64,000 bases of DNA from Chitinophaga tropicalis (lineage in GTDB: Bacteria; Bacteroidota; Bacteroidia; Chitinophagales; Chitinophagaceae). A program made the position numbers and the translations under genes. A model generated the notes under the pieces. That model ran no database searches. It saw nothing but the letters and a program-made list of their open reading frames with translations, and was not told where the DNA came from. Location: positions 62,001 through 126,000 of the forward strand of contig NZ_WRXN01000015.1 of the NCBI RefSeq assembly GCF_009758205.1, written 5' to 3'. Positions 43,923 to 53,085 of this stretch are shown here, piece after piece. Position 1 is the first letter of the stretch. The number at the start of each line of letters is the position of its first letter.

Positions 43923-45152
43923 ATGGTCATAATTTCTCACCCAACCGGAAATGCAAATGTAAGGGCCGCGGTAGCGGGATTGGCTGATGCTGATCTGTTG
44001 TCTGGATTTTATACGGCTATTGCTTCATTTCCAGGTAGTACTCTTGACCGCCTGGGTGGAATAAAATCTTTGTCGGAAATACGCCGCCGCCGGTTTGAAT
44101 CAAGGCTGCAGCCATTTGTAAAGACCTGGCCCTGGTGGGAGCTGGGAAGGTTATTGTCTGCAAAAGCAGGCCTGGCCGGACTTACCAGGAATGAGACCGG
44201 GATCTTTTCTGTAGATGCTGTGTATCACAGTATAGACAGGCGGCTTACTTCGCAGCTGACAGGGATGGCAGAGAAAGTGAATGCAGTATATGCTTATGAG
44301 GATGGAGCGATGTACACTTTCCGCGAAGCAAAAAGACTTGGACTGAAGTGTTTATACGATCTGCCTATTGGCTACTGGCGTACTTCACAACGACTGCTGG
44401 GGCTTGAAAGAGAGCGGTGGCCGGAATGGGGCAATACAATGAGGGGGCTGACATCTTCTGAAACCAAGCTGTCACGTAAGGAGGAAGAACTGAAACTGGC
44501 TGACAGGATCTTTGTTGCCAGCAGTTTTACAGGTAAAACGCTGAAAGATTACCCGGGCAGACTGGGACCGGTAGAAGTAATACCATATGGATTCCCGGCT
44601 GTGAACGGCAGCAGGGAATATGAAAAGATATCCGGAAGGCCTTTGCGGTTGTTATTTGTGGGTGGTTTATCACAGCGTAAAGGTATTGCAGACATGTTTG
44701 CGGCGGTAGATAAGCTGGGCGATGCTGTAAGTCTTACAGTGGTAGGCAGAAAGGCAACGGAAGACTGTGCACCGCTGAATGCGGCACTGGCAAAACATAA
44801 GTGGATACCCAGCCTGCCGCATGCAGAGATACTTAAGACGATGAGAGCACATGATGTGCTGCTTTTCCCTTCATTATTTGAAGGATTTGGCCTGGTTATA
44901 ACAGAGGCAATGTCGCAAGGCACGCCGGTGATAACGACAGACCGTACTGCCGGTCCTGATCTCATTACAAACGGAGAGAATGGCTGGCTGATAGAAGCCG
45001 GATCTACAGAATCATTATACAATACAATAACAGGATTAGTGCATGCCCCAGACCAGATAGCAAAAGCAGGCCTGGCAGCCATGGAGAAGGCGCGTAGCCG
45101 GCCATGGGAGGTTTATGGGAAGGAACTGGCAACAGCAATTTTAAAAGCTTAA
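43923..45152 (+). CDS. GT4-family glycosyltransferase
   Basis: The product has 409 residues with a GT-B fold. The C-terminal half shows LRLLFVGGLSQRKGI, then FPSLFEGFGLVITEAMSQG (the E-x7-E nucleotide-sugar site) and GTPVITTDRTAGPDLI. The donor is unknown. The N-terminal half (HPTGNANVRAAVAGLADADLL) differs from the other three GT4 enzymes here. Confidence 0.9.
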   Translation: MVIISHPTGNANVRAAVAGLADADLLSGFYTAIASFPGSTLDRLGGIKSLSEIRRRRFESRLQPFVKTWPWWELGRLLSAKAGLAGLTRNETGIFSVDAVYHSIDRRLTSQLTGMAEKVNAVYAYEDGAMYTFREAKRLGLKCLYDLPIGYWRTSQRLLGLERERWPEWGNTMRGLTSSETKLSRKEEELKLADRIFVASSFTGKTLKDYPGRLGPVEVIPYGFPAVNGSREYEKISGRPLRLLFVGGLSQRKGIADMFAAVDKLGDAVSLTVVGRKATEDCAPLNAALAKHKWIPSLPHAEILKTMRAHDVLLFPSLFEGFGLVITEAMSQGTPVITTDRTAGPDLITNGENGWLIEAGSTESLYNTITGLVHAPDQIAKAGLAAMEKARSRPWEVYGKELATAILKA

Positions 45153-45171
45153 TTATTACGTATCAGTAAAG

Positions 45172-46527
45172 ATGGGATACCAGGATAATACATCACTGGC
45201 TGCGAGGAAGAGTGCGGCGGCATCCATGCGATATCAGCGACTGAATGACAGGGCATCAGAGAAACTGATGTTACGCCTGAAACAGGGTGTATGGCTGTAT
45301 TTTCTGTTGCTGGTATTTGAAGGCGCCCTGAGAAAATGGTTCCTCCCTTTTCTGGCTTCTCCTTTGCTGTTGGCACGTGAGCCGGTTGCCCTGTGGCTGA
45401 TAATAATAACCTGGCACCGGGGAATGATCCGTCCTTCCAATTATATGACATTAATGGTTATTACAGGCGTGATAAGCCTGATAGCTGCTGTGACGGTAGG
45501 ACATGGTAACCTGTTTGTTGCGCTGTATGGCGCCCGTATCCTGCTCATACATTTCCCCCTGATGTTTGTAATAGCGAGCATTTTTACAAAGGAAGACATA
45601 TTGCAATTAGGAAAGGCAACGGTTATCATAGCTATACCCATGGCTATATTGATCACGTTGCAGTTTAACAGTCCGCAGTCTGCCTGGGTGAACAGGGGTG
45701 TAGGCGGCGATATGGAAGGCGCCGGTTTCAGTGGGGCAATGGGCTATTTCCGTCCGCCTGGAACATTTTCATTTACTAATGGTACTACATTGTTCTTCAG
45801 TTTTGCTGCTTCATTTATATTTTATTTCTGGCTGAAGAACGAGGGTATTATCAAACGCTGGATATTGATAGCAGCTACATGTGCATTGATATTTGCTATA
45901 CCGGTCGCTATCAGCAGGGCCTTACTTTTCCAGGTAATTATCACCGTGCTTTTCCTGGCATTTGCAGGTTCCAGTAACCCGGAGTATGTAGGGAAGCTGA
46001 TAGCGGCGGCAGTAGGGTTGGTGCTGGTGATGGTAATACTCAGCCAGACAAGCATGTTCAGTGCTGCTACGGAAGTATTTATGTCACGTTTCACGGATGC
46101 TAATGAAAGTGAAGGTGGTCTTGAAGGGGTTTTCCTGGACCGTTTCCTGGGAGGAATGATCACAGCCCTGACGTCGTCTTCTGAAATGCCTTTCTTTGGA
46201 TATGGCCTGGGGATGGGTACAAACGTGGGGGCGATGCTGTTGTCAGGGAACAGGACCTTTCTGATTGCAGAAGAAGAGTGGGCCAGGACTATAGGTGAGC
46301 TTGGACCCATACTTGGTCTGGGCGTTATTTTTATACGTGTGGGACTGGCATTTAACATGCTTACCCGTTCACTGCGCAAGCTGCGTGGAGGGGATGCGCT
46401 GCCATGGATGCTGCTAAGTGCAGGATTCCTGCTGGTAGCGCAGGGTGGCTGGAGCCAGCCTACTGCCCTGGGCTTTTCTGCTTTTACCGGCGCGCTGATC
46501 CTTGCTGCATTACGTGACAATGATTAA
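45172..46527 (+). CDS. Polysaccharide polymerase / O-antigen ligase-like membrane protein (Wzy-like)
   Basis: The product has 451 residues, about eleven membrane helices and a large loop near residues 290-340 (FTDANESEGGLEGVFLDRFLGGM). RKWFLPFLASPLLLAREPVAL near residue 60 is often found in Bacteroidota Wzy/WaaL-type proteins. It should join repeat units in the periplasm. Such proteins diverge fast, so this rests on topology and place in the locus. Its end overlaps possible starts of the acyltransferase. Confidence 0.82.
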   Translation: MGYQDNTSLAARKSAAASMRYQRLNDRASEKLMLRLKQGVWLYFLLLVFEGALRKWFLPFLASPLLLAREPVALWLIIITWHRGMIRPSNYMTLMVITGVISLIAAVTVGHGNLFVALYGARILLIHFPLMFVIASIFTKEDILQLGKATVIIAIPMAILITLQFNSPQSAWVNRGVGGDMEGAGFSGAMGYFRPPGTFSFTNGTTLFFSFAASFIFYFWLKNEGIIKRWILIAATCALIFAIPVAISRALLFQVIITVLFLAFAGSSNPEYVGKLIAAAVGLVLVMVILSQTSMFSAATEVFMSRFTDANESEGGLEGVFLDRFLGGMITALTSSSEMPFFGYGLGMGTNVGAMLLSGNRTFLIAEEEWARTIGELGPILGLGVIFIRVGLAFNMLTRSLRKLRGGDALPWMLLSAGFLLVAQGGWSQPTALGFSAFTGALILAALRDND

Positions 46528-46549
46528 TCTCATATCATATCCTAAAACC

Positions 46550-47569
46550 ATGACCAATACAACAAGCGGACCTGCCAGAGTGGGATGGATCGATGCGCTG
46601 AAAGGCATTGGCATTTTAACAGTAGCGGCCGGGCATATATTCCCGCATCCGGTTGCAAAATACCTTTATATATTTCATATGCCACTGTTCTTTTTCATAG
46701 GTGGTTTTTTATTTAAACCTTCTGAAAACAGCAGGGAATTCTTCACAAAAAAGGCATTTCACCTGCTGGTGCCATATGTGGTTTTTCTCTGTCTTATATA
46801 TGTGCCATGCGAGGTCAGCGAGTACCTGGATAACAAGGAATCACTGAAGGAAGCATTTGCCCGGCCCGTGCTGGGAGGCCGTTACCTGGTAGGATGGTGT
46901 GCTGTGTTCTGGTATATAACGTGCTTTTTCCTGGTGCAGCAGCTAATGAACTACCTGGTGAATAATGTAAAGAGAACGTTCATTGCCTGGTTAATGTTTG
47001 TGTGCCTGCTTATCAGCTATGCACTGAACAGATGGTTGCCATCTTTCTGGTTACCATGGAATGCAGATGTGGTGTTTGCAGCAATTCCCATCTTCTATAC
47101 CGGCTATCTTTATAAGAGTTGCCAGTCAGAGATGGCAAAATTTAAATGGGTATGGATATTAATGATGGCAGGTGCATTTGTACTTACCTGGTACTATCCG
47201 GAAAATATATATGAAATGAAGAGTGGCCGTTATGGAATTCCATTCGTCACACTTCTTTCAGCTCTTATGATCATTTTTGGTTTGATAGAGATAGCAAAGC
47301 TGACAGAGCATTCCGTTTTTGTCAGCAAACCATTGAGTGAGCTGGGAAAAGCATCGATGATAGTGATGTACCTGCATCAGCCGGTACAGCTCATAATGCT
47401 TGAACATCTTTCCATTACCAGTCCGGTATTACGTTTCCTGGTTGCAGTAACAGTATCTATGGGAGGCTATTACCTGTTAAACAATATGGAAATAGGCCGT
47501 GCACTCTTTTTAGGATCGATAGCAGACTTTAGGAAGATCTTCGGGCGAAATAAATTAGCAACGGTATAA
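46550..47569 (+). CDS. Acyltransferase 3 family membrane protein
   Basis: From ATG 46550 the product has 339 residues; another ATG at 46520 would overlap the Wzy stop. It starts with RVGWIDALKGIGILTVAAGHIF, the first helix of the acyltransferase-3 family with its Asp/His residues, and has about ten membrane helices. Enzymes of this group add acetyl or succinyl groups to sugars. It probably decorates the polymer of this locus. Confidence 0.88.
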   Translation: MTNTTSGPARVGWIDALKGIGILTVAAGHIFPHPVAKYLYIFHMPLFFFIGGFLFKPSENSREFFTKKAFHLLVPYVVFLCLIYVPCEVSEYLDNKESLKEAFARPVLGGRYLVGWCAVFWYITCFFLVQQLMNYLVNNVKRTFIAWLMFVCLLISYALNRWLPSFWLPWNADVVFAAIPIFYTGYLYKSCQSEMAKFKWVWILMMAGAFVLTWYYPENIYEMKSGRYGIPFVTLLSALMIIFGLIEIAKLTEHSVFVSKPLSELGKASMIVMYLHQPVQLIMLEHLSITSPVLRFLVAVTVSMGGYYLLNNMEIGRALFLGSIADFRKIFGRNKLATV

Positions 47570-47573
47570 TCAG

Positions 47574-48746
47574 ATGAACATAGTTTTTTTTACGCATCCT
47601 TCCTTTCTCGGTTCACAAAGCATGCCCCGGTATGCAAAATGGTTGTCGGGAGGAATGGAGAGCCGCGGACATAAAATAGAGTTATGGTCACCGGAGCCGG
47701 TATCATACAAAATGCCGGTACCAGGTCCATTGAAAAAGTGGATGGGATATGCTGATCAGTACATCATCTTTCCTGCGGCAGTAAAAAAGCGTATCAGGGA
47801 TTGTGGGGCAGATACTCTTTTCGTTTTTACAGACCATGCTTTAGGGCCATGGGTGCCACTGGTAGCAGACAGGCCACATGTGGTACATTGCCATGACTTC
47901 CTTGCCCAGCGCAGCGCAGCAGGGACTATTGAAGAAAATCCGACCAGCTGGACAGGGCAGCGCTACCAGGCATATATCCGCAATGGGTACAGGCAGGCAC
48001 AGAACTTTATTTCCATTTCCGGCAATACAAAGCAGGACCTGCACCAGTTCCTGGGTTTCACACCGGAGGTGTCTGAAGTAGTATATAACGGTCTTACACA
48101 ATCATTTACTCCCCAGCAGGATGTAGAGGTTCTGAGAGCGCAGCTGGCAGGACAGACGGGGATAGACCTGGCAAAAGGCTACCTGCTGCATGTGGGCGGT
48201 AATCAATGGTATAAGAACAGGAGAGGAGTGGTAGAGATCTATGACGCATGGCGCTCAAAGACAAAACAGCAATTGCCCTTGCTGCTGATAGGCGCCAGGC
48301 CTAACAGGCAGCTGGAAGAAAGGATAGCTTCTTCCATATATAAACAGGACATTCATACACTGACAGGAAAGGACGATGCTTTTGTGAAGAAGGTCTATTC
48401 CGGTGCTACGGTCTTCATCTTCCCTTCCCTGGCTGAAGGATTTGGATGGCCTATTGCAGAAGCGATGGCTTCAGGCGCTCCGGTTATCACTACGGAAGAA
48501 GCGCCAATGACGGAAGTAGCAGGTAACGCTGCTTTCCTGTTACCAAGAATGCCCCGCCAGATGGCCGATATAGCGGCATGGGCACAGAACGCGGCAAGTA
48601 CGGTAGAACGTATCACCACCATGCAACCGGAAGAAAGAGCCACAGTAGTGGCTGCCGGTATTGCCAATGCAGAGAGGTTTGATGCTGCGCTTGCACTGAA
48701 CAGGATTGAAAATATTTACCGGCAAATACTGGAAAAAGATAACTAG
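47574..48746 (+). CDS. GT4-family glycosyltransferase
   Basis: The product has 390 residues with a GT-B fold. YLLHVGGNQWYKNRRGVVEIY marks the domain boundary, and FPSLAEGFGWPIAEAMASG gives the E-x7-E site. It starts 4 nt after the acyltransferase and its stop directly abuts the next start. Acceptor and donor sugars cannot be read from the sequence; mannose or glucose transfer is common for this group. Confidence 0.9.
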   Translation: MNIVFFTHPSFLGSQSMPRYAKWLSGGMESRGHKIELWSPEPVSYKMPVPGPLKKWMGYADQYIIFPAAVKKRIRDCGADTLFVFTDHALGPWVPLVADRPHVVHCHDFLAQRSAAGTIEENPTSWTGQRYQAYIRNGYRQAQNFISISGNTKQDLHQFLGFTPEVSEVVYNGLTQSFTPQQDVEVLRAQLAGQTGIDLAKGYLLHVGGNQWYKNRRGVVEIYDAWRSKTKQQLPLLLIGARPNRQLEERIASSIYKQDIHTLTGKDDAFVKKVYSGATVFIFPSLAEGFGWPIAEAMASGAPVITTEEAPMTEVAGNAAFLLPRMPRQMADIAAWAQNAASTVERITTMQPEERATVVAAGIANAERFDAALALNRIENIYRQILEKDN

Positions 48747-49880
48747 ATGAATATCCTTCATATAATCCCCTCTTACAAACCTGCATATGTGTACGGAGGT
48801 CCTATTTACTCCAGTTCAGCCCTGTGTGAGCAGCTGGTGGCAGATGGGCATAAAGTAACGGTGATCACCACTACTGCCAACGGGAAAGATGAACTGAACG
48901 TACCAACGGGTGTGGTACAGCAGGTAGATGGTGTGGATACAGTTTATTTTAAACGGTACACAAAGGACCATACGCATTTTACACCAGGGCTGATATGGTT
49001 CCTGTTCCGTAACATTAAAAAATACGATGCAGTACATATCCATTCCTGGTGGAACCTTGTAAGCATCTTCACTTTACTGGTTTGTTTTGTGAGAAGGGTA
49101 AGACCTGTTGTTTCTCCGAGAGGAATGCTGAGCGATTATGTTATTCAGACAAACCATAATTTTCAGAAGAAGGTGATACAGGGGGTGGTAGGTAACCCCT
49201 TACTGTCGAAGGTGAAATTTCATGCTACGTCATTTGCTGAAGTGAACGAGATAAAGAAACTCTATCCCTCGTCTCAGGTGGCTGAGATCTTCAACTTCGT
49301 GAATGTTCCTGAGCTGACCGACATAGGAAAGAACGGAGGTTCCCAGGAAGAGCTCAGGTTGCTTTTTTTAAGCAGGGTGGACCCTAAGAAAGGTCTGGAG
49401 CTTTTATTTGAAGGATTGAGCAAAGTAGCTTTCCCTTACAGGCTGACCATAGCAGGGCCGTACAAGGATGAATACAAACAGCAGCTGGAACAGCTTACAC
49501 ATACACTGGGTATAGCTGGCCGTATTACGTGGGCAGGCCCTGTTTACGGTGATGCGAAATTCAAACTGCTGCGTGAACATGACCTGATGGCGCTGACATC
49601 CTACAATGAAAATTTCGCCAACATCGTAATAGAATCGCTCGGTATGGGAACACCTGTGCTGATCAGCAATATGGTGGGACTGAGCAGATATATATCAGAC
49701 AATGATCTGGGCTGGGTATGTACTATTGACCCGGAAAACATCAAAGACACACTGAATAAAGTGTACAGTGAAAGAGGCCGGCTGCCGGCTATGTCTGCAG
49801 CGGCGCCGGTGCTGATGAAGCGGGATTTCGACAGCAAGGTGCTGGTGAATAAATATATCGAATTATACAAGTCAAAATAA
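48747..49880 (+). CDS. GT4-family glycosyltransferase
   Basis: The product has 377 residues with a GT-B fold. YKPAYVYGGPIYSSSALCEQL is the glycine-rich acceptor-side loop, and LRLLFLSRVDPKKGLELLF opens the donor domain. The usual E-x7-E appears as NENFANIVIESLGMG, with Asn in place of the first Glu context, typical for one GT4 subgroup. The start codon follows the previous stop with no gap. Confidence 0.9.
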   Translation: MNILHIIPSYKPAYVYGGPIYSSSALCEQLVADGHKVTVITTTANGKDELNVPTGVVQQVDGVDTVYFKRYTKDHTHFTPGLIWFLFRNIKKYDAVHIHSWWNLVSIFTLLVCFVRRVRPVVSPRGMLSDYVIQTNHNFQKKVIQGVVGNPLLSKVKFHATSFAEVNEIKKLYPSSQVAEIFNFVNVPELTDIGKNGGSQEELRLLFLSRVDPKKGLELLFEGLSKVAFPYRLTIAGPYKDEYKQQLEQLTHTLGIAGRITWAGPVYGDAKFKLLREHDLMALTSYNENFANIVIESLGMGTPVLISNMVGLSRYISDNDLGWVCTIDPENIKDTLNKVYSERGRLPAMSAAAPVLMKRDFDSKVLVNKYIELYKSK

Positions 49881-49885
49881 TAAAG

Positions 49886-50752
49886 GTGTCCAACTCTATT
49901 ACAGTCGTTATCCTCACATTCAATGAGGAAAAACACATTACACGGTGTATACAGAATCTGAAAAAGGTAGCAGAGAGGATCATCATTGTAGATAGTTTCT
50001 CGACAGACCGTACAGTTGAAATTGCGAAGCTGCTGGGTGTGGAAGTTTTTCAAAGGGCCTGGCCCAACAATCATTCAGACCAGTTCAACTGGGCGTTGGA
50101 TAACTGTAACATCACCACCACATGGACTATGCGCATGGATTGTGATGAATACCTGCTGGACGAGCTGATAAATGAGATCAATGAAAAGATCCCTAAGGCC
50201 AAACCTGAAACAGGTGGTTATATCATTAAACGCAGGGTGATCTTCATGGATAAATGGATGCGCTACGGAGGCTTCTATCCTCACCGCCTGCTGCGTATCT
50301 GGCGTACAGGTACGGCAAAGCTGGAAGAGAGGGCAATGGATGAACACGTGGTACTGGAAAAGGGAGAAACGGAAAGTCTGGAATATGATATGGTAGATCA
50401 TAACCTGAATGATCTTACCTGGTGGACGCATAAGCAGAACAACTATGCATCGAGGGAAGTGAAGGACCTGCTGGACATTGAGCAGCGTACAGTATCTTCC
50501 AATAACGTAGACGTTTCGCTGACAGGCGAGCAGGCGTCCAGGAAAAGATGGATCAAAGAGAAAGTATACAGCAAGATACCATTGTTCATGCGGCCTTTCT
50601 TTTACTTCATCTATCGTTACTTCTTCCTGTTCGGGTTCCTGGATGGTGGCGCCGGTTTGGTATGGCACTTCTTACAGGGGTTCTGGTACAGGTTCCTGGT
50701 AGATGCCAAGATGTATGAATTTAAACGCAATAACAGATTAAGGCAGGGATGA
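49886..50752 (+). CDS. GT2-family glycosyltransferase
   Basis: The product has 288 residues with a GTG start, 5 nt after the previous stop. The GT-A fold shows VVILTFNEEKHITRCIQNL and VDSFSTDRTVEIAK, then MRMDCDEYL (the DxD-like metal site). It resembles WaaE/KdtX-type core glycosyltransferases, which often add glucose. A C-terminal hydrophobic segment (FFLFGFLDGGAGLVWHFLQG) should sit on the membrane. It overlaps the VanZ start by 4 nt. Confidence 0.9.
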   Translation: MSNSITVVILTFNEEKHITRCIQNLKKVAERIIIVDSFSTDRTVEIAKLLGVEVFQRAWPNNHSDQFNWALDNCNITTTWTMRMDCDEYLLDELINEINEKIPKAKPETGGYIIKRRVIFMDKWMRYGGFYPHRLLRIWRTGTAKLEERAMDEHVVLEKGETESLEYDMVDHNLNDLTWWTHKQNNYASREVKDLLDIEQRTVSSNNVDVSLTGEQASRKRWIKEKVYSKIPLFMRPFFYFIYRYFFLFGFLDGGAGLVWHFLQGFWYRFLVDAKMYEFKRNNRLRQG

Positions 50753-51204
50753 GATTAGAAAAGCGTAAGGTAATATTTGCATTGGTCGTTTACTTACTGG
50801 CATTGATCTATGTCGTGTTCCTTGAGCCATCGAGGACCGGTGGAGAGCACTACAGTGCGCCAAGATGGATACCTCTGAAAGGTACCTATGAAATGATGAT
50901 TGAGGCAGGTAGTTCCCGCTATTACTGGAGTCTTTTCCTGTTGAACCTTTTCGGAAATATCCTGCTGTTTATGCCTCTTGGTTTTTTGGGAGGGGCTTTG
51001 TCTGGCTTTCCTGCCAATAAATTCAGAATAGTTGTTATTGCCTTTTTACTGAGCCTGAGTATTGAACTGTTACAGCTTACGTTAAAGATAGGCGTTTACG
51101 ATTCTGATGATGTCCTGCTGAACGTGCTGGGCGCTTACCTGGGACTCTGCCTGTTTCACAGGTTTGTAGCAAAGAATATTATAGATACTTATAAAAATTC
51201 CTGA
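50749..51204 (+). CDS. VanZ-family membrane protein
   Basis: The product has 151 residues and four membrane helices. The VanZ signature is visible in NLFGNILLFMPLGFLGGAL and LSLSIELLQLTLKIGVYDSDDVLLNVLGAYLG. It overlaps the GT2 stop by 4 nt, so it is translated as part of the locus. VanZ proteins are linked to glycopeptide resistance and, in many Gram-negative bacteria, to exosortase-like or polysaccharide loci; the function here is unknown. Confidence 0.9.
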   Translation: MRLEKRKVIFALVVYLLALIYVVFLEPSRTGGEHYSAPRWIPLKGTYEMMIEAGSSRYYWSLFLLNLFGNILLFMPLGFLGGALSGFPANKFRIVVIAFLLSLSIELLQLTLKIGVYDSDDVLLNVLGAYLGLCLFHRFVAKNIIDTYKNS

Positions 51205-51209
51205 TAATA

Positions 51210-51794
51210 ATGAACAATTTTTACTTATCACAGTCGCAGGTACGTCTGAAGGATTTTGATGCTTCAGAGGGGCTTGACCGTGGTGCAGGGAAATTAAAGG
51301 AAGTTACCTGGTACATGGTGAAGATGTTCTTCTTCATGACTGCCTTTCCGGTACCTTCCGGCATTAAAGCCCGGCTTTTGCGCATGTTTGGTGCAAAGGT
51401 AGGACGTGGTGTAGTGATCAAGCCGAGGGTTAACATTCATTTTCCATGGAAACTGGAGATAGGTGATGATGTGTGGCTGGGGGAGGAGGCATTCCTGCTC
51501 AATTTCGAGCCTTTACAGATAGGCAGTAATGTGTGTATTTCACAGCGTGCATTTATTTGCGGAGGTAACCATAACTACAGGGAGCCATCTATGCCTTACA
51601 GGAACGGACCTATTGTACTGATGGACGGCTGTTGGATAGGCGCCTGCACGTTTGTAGGGCCGGGAGTGACCGTTGGAGTAGATACTGTGATCAGTGCAGG
51701 CTCTGTAGTAACTGCTTCTGTAACATCAAACGGAGTGTTTAAAGGTAATCCGCTGGTGTTTATAAAGCCGAGGTGGGCGTTAACAGAAAAATAG
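51210..51794 (+). CDS. WcaF-like sugar O-acetyltransferase
   Basis: The product has 194 residues. The C-terminal two thirds are a left-handed beta-helix of hexapeptide repeats: IGDDVWLGEEAFLLN, IGSNVCISQRAFI, WIGACTFVGPGVTVG, VISAGSVVTAS, GNPLVFIKPR. The N-terminus matches colanic-acid acetyltransferase WcaF (SQVRLKDFDASEGLDRGAGK). It should acetylate a fucose-type residue of the polymer from acetyl-CoA. Confidence 0.9.
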   Translation: MNNFYLSQSQVRLKDFDASEGLDRGAGKLKEVTWYMVKMFFFMTAFPVPSGIKARLLRMFGAKVGRGVVIKPRVNIHFPWKLEIGDDVWLGEEAFLLNFEPLQIGSNVCISQRAFICGGNHNYREPSMPYRNGPIVLMDGCWIGACTFVGPGVTVGVDTVISAGSVVTASVTSNGVFKGNPLVFIKPRWALTEK

Positions 51795-51816
51795 AAATAG
51801 AAATATAGCAACCCTT

Positions 51817-53064
51817 ATGTCGAAGCGAGTATTACTGATAGGAGGTAATTTTTCTCCGGAACCAACAGGTATAGGCAAGTACAACGGTGAAATGATCAAA
51901 TGGCTGGCAGCACAAGGTTATGATTGCACAGTTATTACCAGCTATCCTTATTACCCCGAATGGAAGGTACAGCCGCCATATGATAAGCATAAGAACTGGT
52001 ATAAGAAAGAAGTGACGGAAAGCAATGCACAGGGAGGGAAGATAACAGTTTACCGTTGCCCGCAGTATGTGCCAGGCAAGCCTTCGGGGATGAAACGTAT
52101 CATACTGGACTTTTCATTTTTTACGTCTGCTTTCTTCAAAGTTATACAGTTATTACCCCGTAAGAAATTTGATGTGGTAGTTGCCGTGGTGCCGCCTTTC
52201 CACCTGGGATTACTGGCAGTACTGTACAAGAAATTCAAAGGAGCCAGATTCCTTTACCATATCCAGGACATGCAGATAGAAGCAGCAAGAGATCTGAATA
52301 TGATCAAATCTCCGCGGCTGATAAAAATGCTGTTTAAGCTGGAGCGTTACATCTTCAGACAGGCGGATGTAGTGAGCAGTATTTCTGATGGTATGATGCG
52401 TAAGATAGGAGAGAAAGCCGGAAAGGATATCTTTTTCTTCCCTAACTGGGTTGATGTGACTTTGTTCCATCCACTGGAAGGAAAGGCTGCATTGAAGACA
52501 GGATATGGGTTTGCCGCAACAGATAAGATCATTCTTTATTCCGGTGCTATCGGCGAAAAGCAGGGGCTGGAAGCTATCCTGCATACAGCAGATACATTGC
52601 GTGCAGATAAGCACCTGAAGTTCCTGATCTGCGGTTCAGGGCCTTATAAGGAAAAGCTGAAAGCAATGGCAGAATCTATGGACCTGGAAAATGTGATCTT
52701 CTTTCCTCTGCAGCCATTTGAACGTTTTAACCAGTTCCTGAATATGGCGGATGTGCATCTGGTGATACAGAAAGCCAATGCAAGCGACCTGGTGATGCCT
52801 TCCAAGCTGACAACTATACTGGCTGTTGGCGGTCTGGCGCTGATCACTGCAAACAACGGCACCAGTCTGCATGACCTGGTAAGCAGGTATAACATGGGCA
52901 TACTGGTTAATGCAGAAGACCAGCAGGCACTGACAGAAGGAATTGTCAGGGCAGTACAGGACAATGTATCAGATATTGCCATGAATGGCCGCTCTTATGC
53001 TGAAACCCACCTGGCTGTAGGGAAGATCATGTCACGCTTTGAAGAAGCAGTGGTAGTTAGTTAA
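51817..53064 (+). CDS. WcaI-like glycosyltransferase (GT4)
   Basis: The product has 415 residues. LLIGGNFSPEPTGIGKYNGEM near the start and DVVVAVVPPFHLGLLAVLY mark the colanic-acid WcaI family. KANASDLVMPSKLTTILAVGG replaces the usual E-x7-E region, as in other WcaI proteins. It adds a fucose-type sugar in the E. coli pathway; here the donor is presumed GDP-fucose. It sits just before the initiating transferase. Confidence 0.9.
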   Translation: MSKRVLLIGGNFSPEPTGIGKYNGEMIKWLAAQGYDCTVITSYPYYPEWKVQPPYDKHKNWYKKEVTESNAQGGKITVYRCPQYVPGKPSGMKRIILDFSFFTSAFFKVIQLLPRKKFDVVVAVVPPFHLGLLAVLYKKFKGARFLYHIQDMQIEAARDLNMIKSPRLIKMLFKLERYIFRQADVVSSISDGMMRKIGEKAGKDIFFFPNWVDVTLFHPLEGKAALKTGYGFAATDKIILYSGAIGEKQGLEAILHTADTLRADKHLKFLICGSGPYKEKLKAMAESMDLENVIFFPLQPFERFNQFLNMADVHLVIQKANASDLVMPSKLTTILAVGGLALITANNGTSLHDLVSRYNMGILVNAEDQQALTEGIVRAVQDNVSDIAMNGRSYAETHLAVGKIMSRFEEAVVVS

Positions 53065-53085
53065 CGTATTTCAACCTTGTCAACT

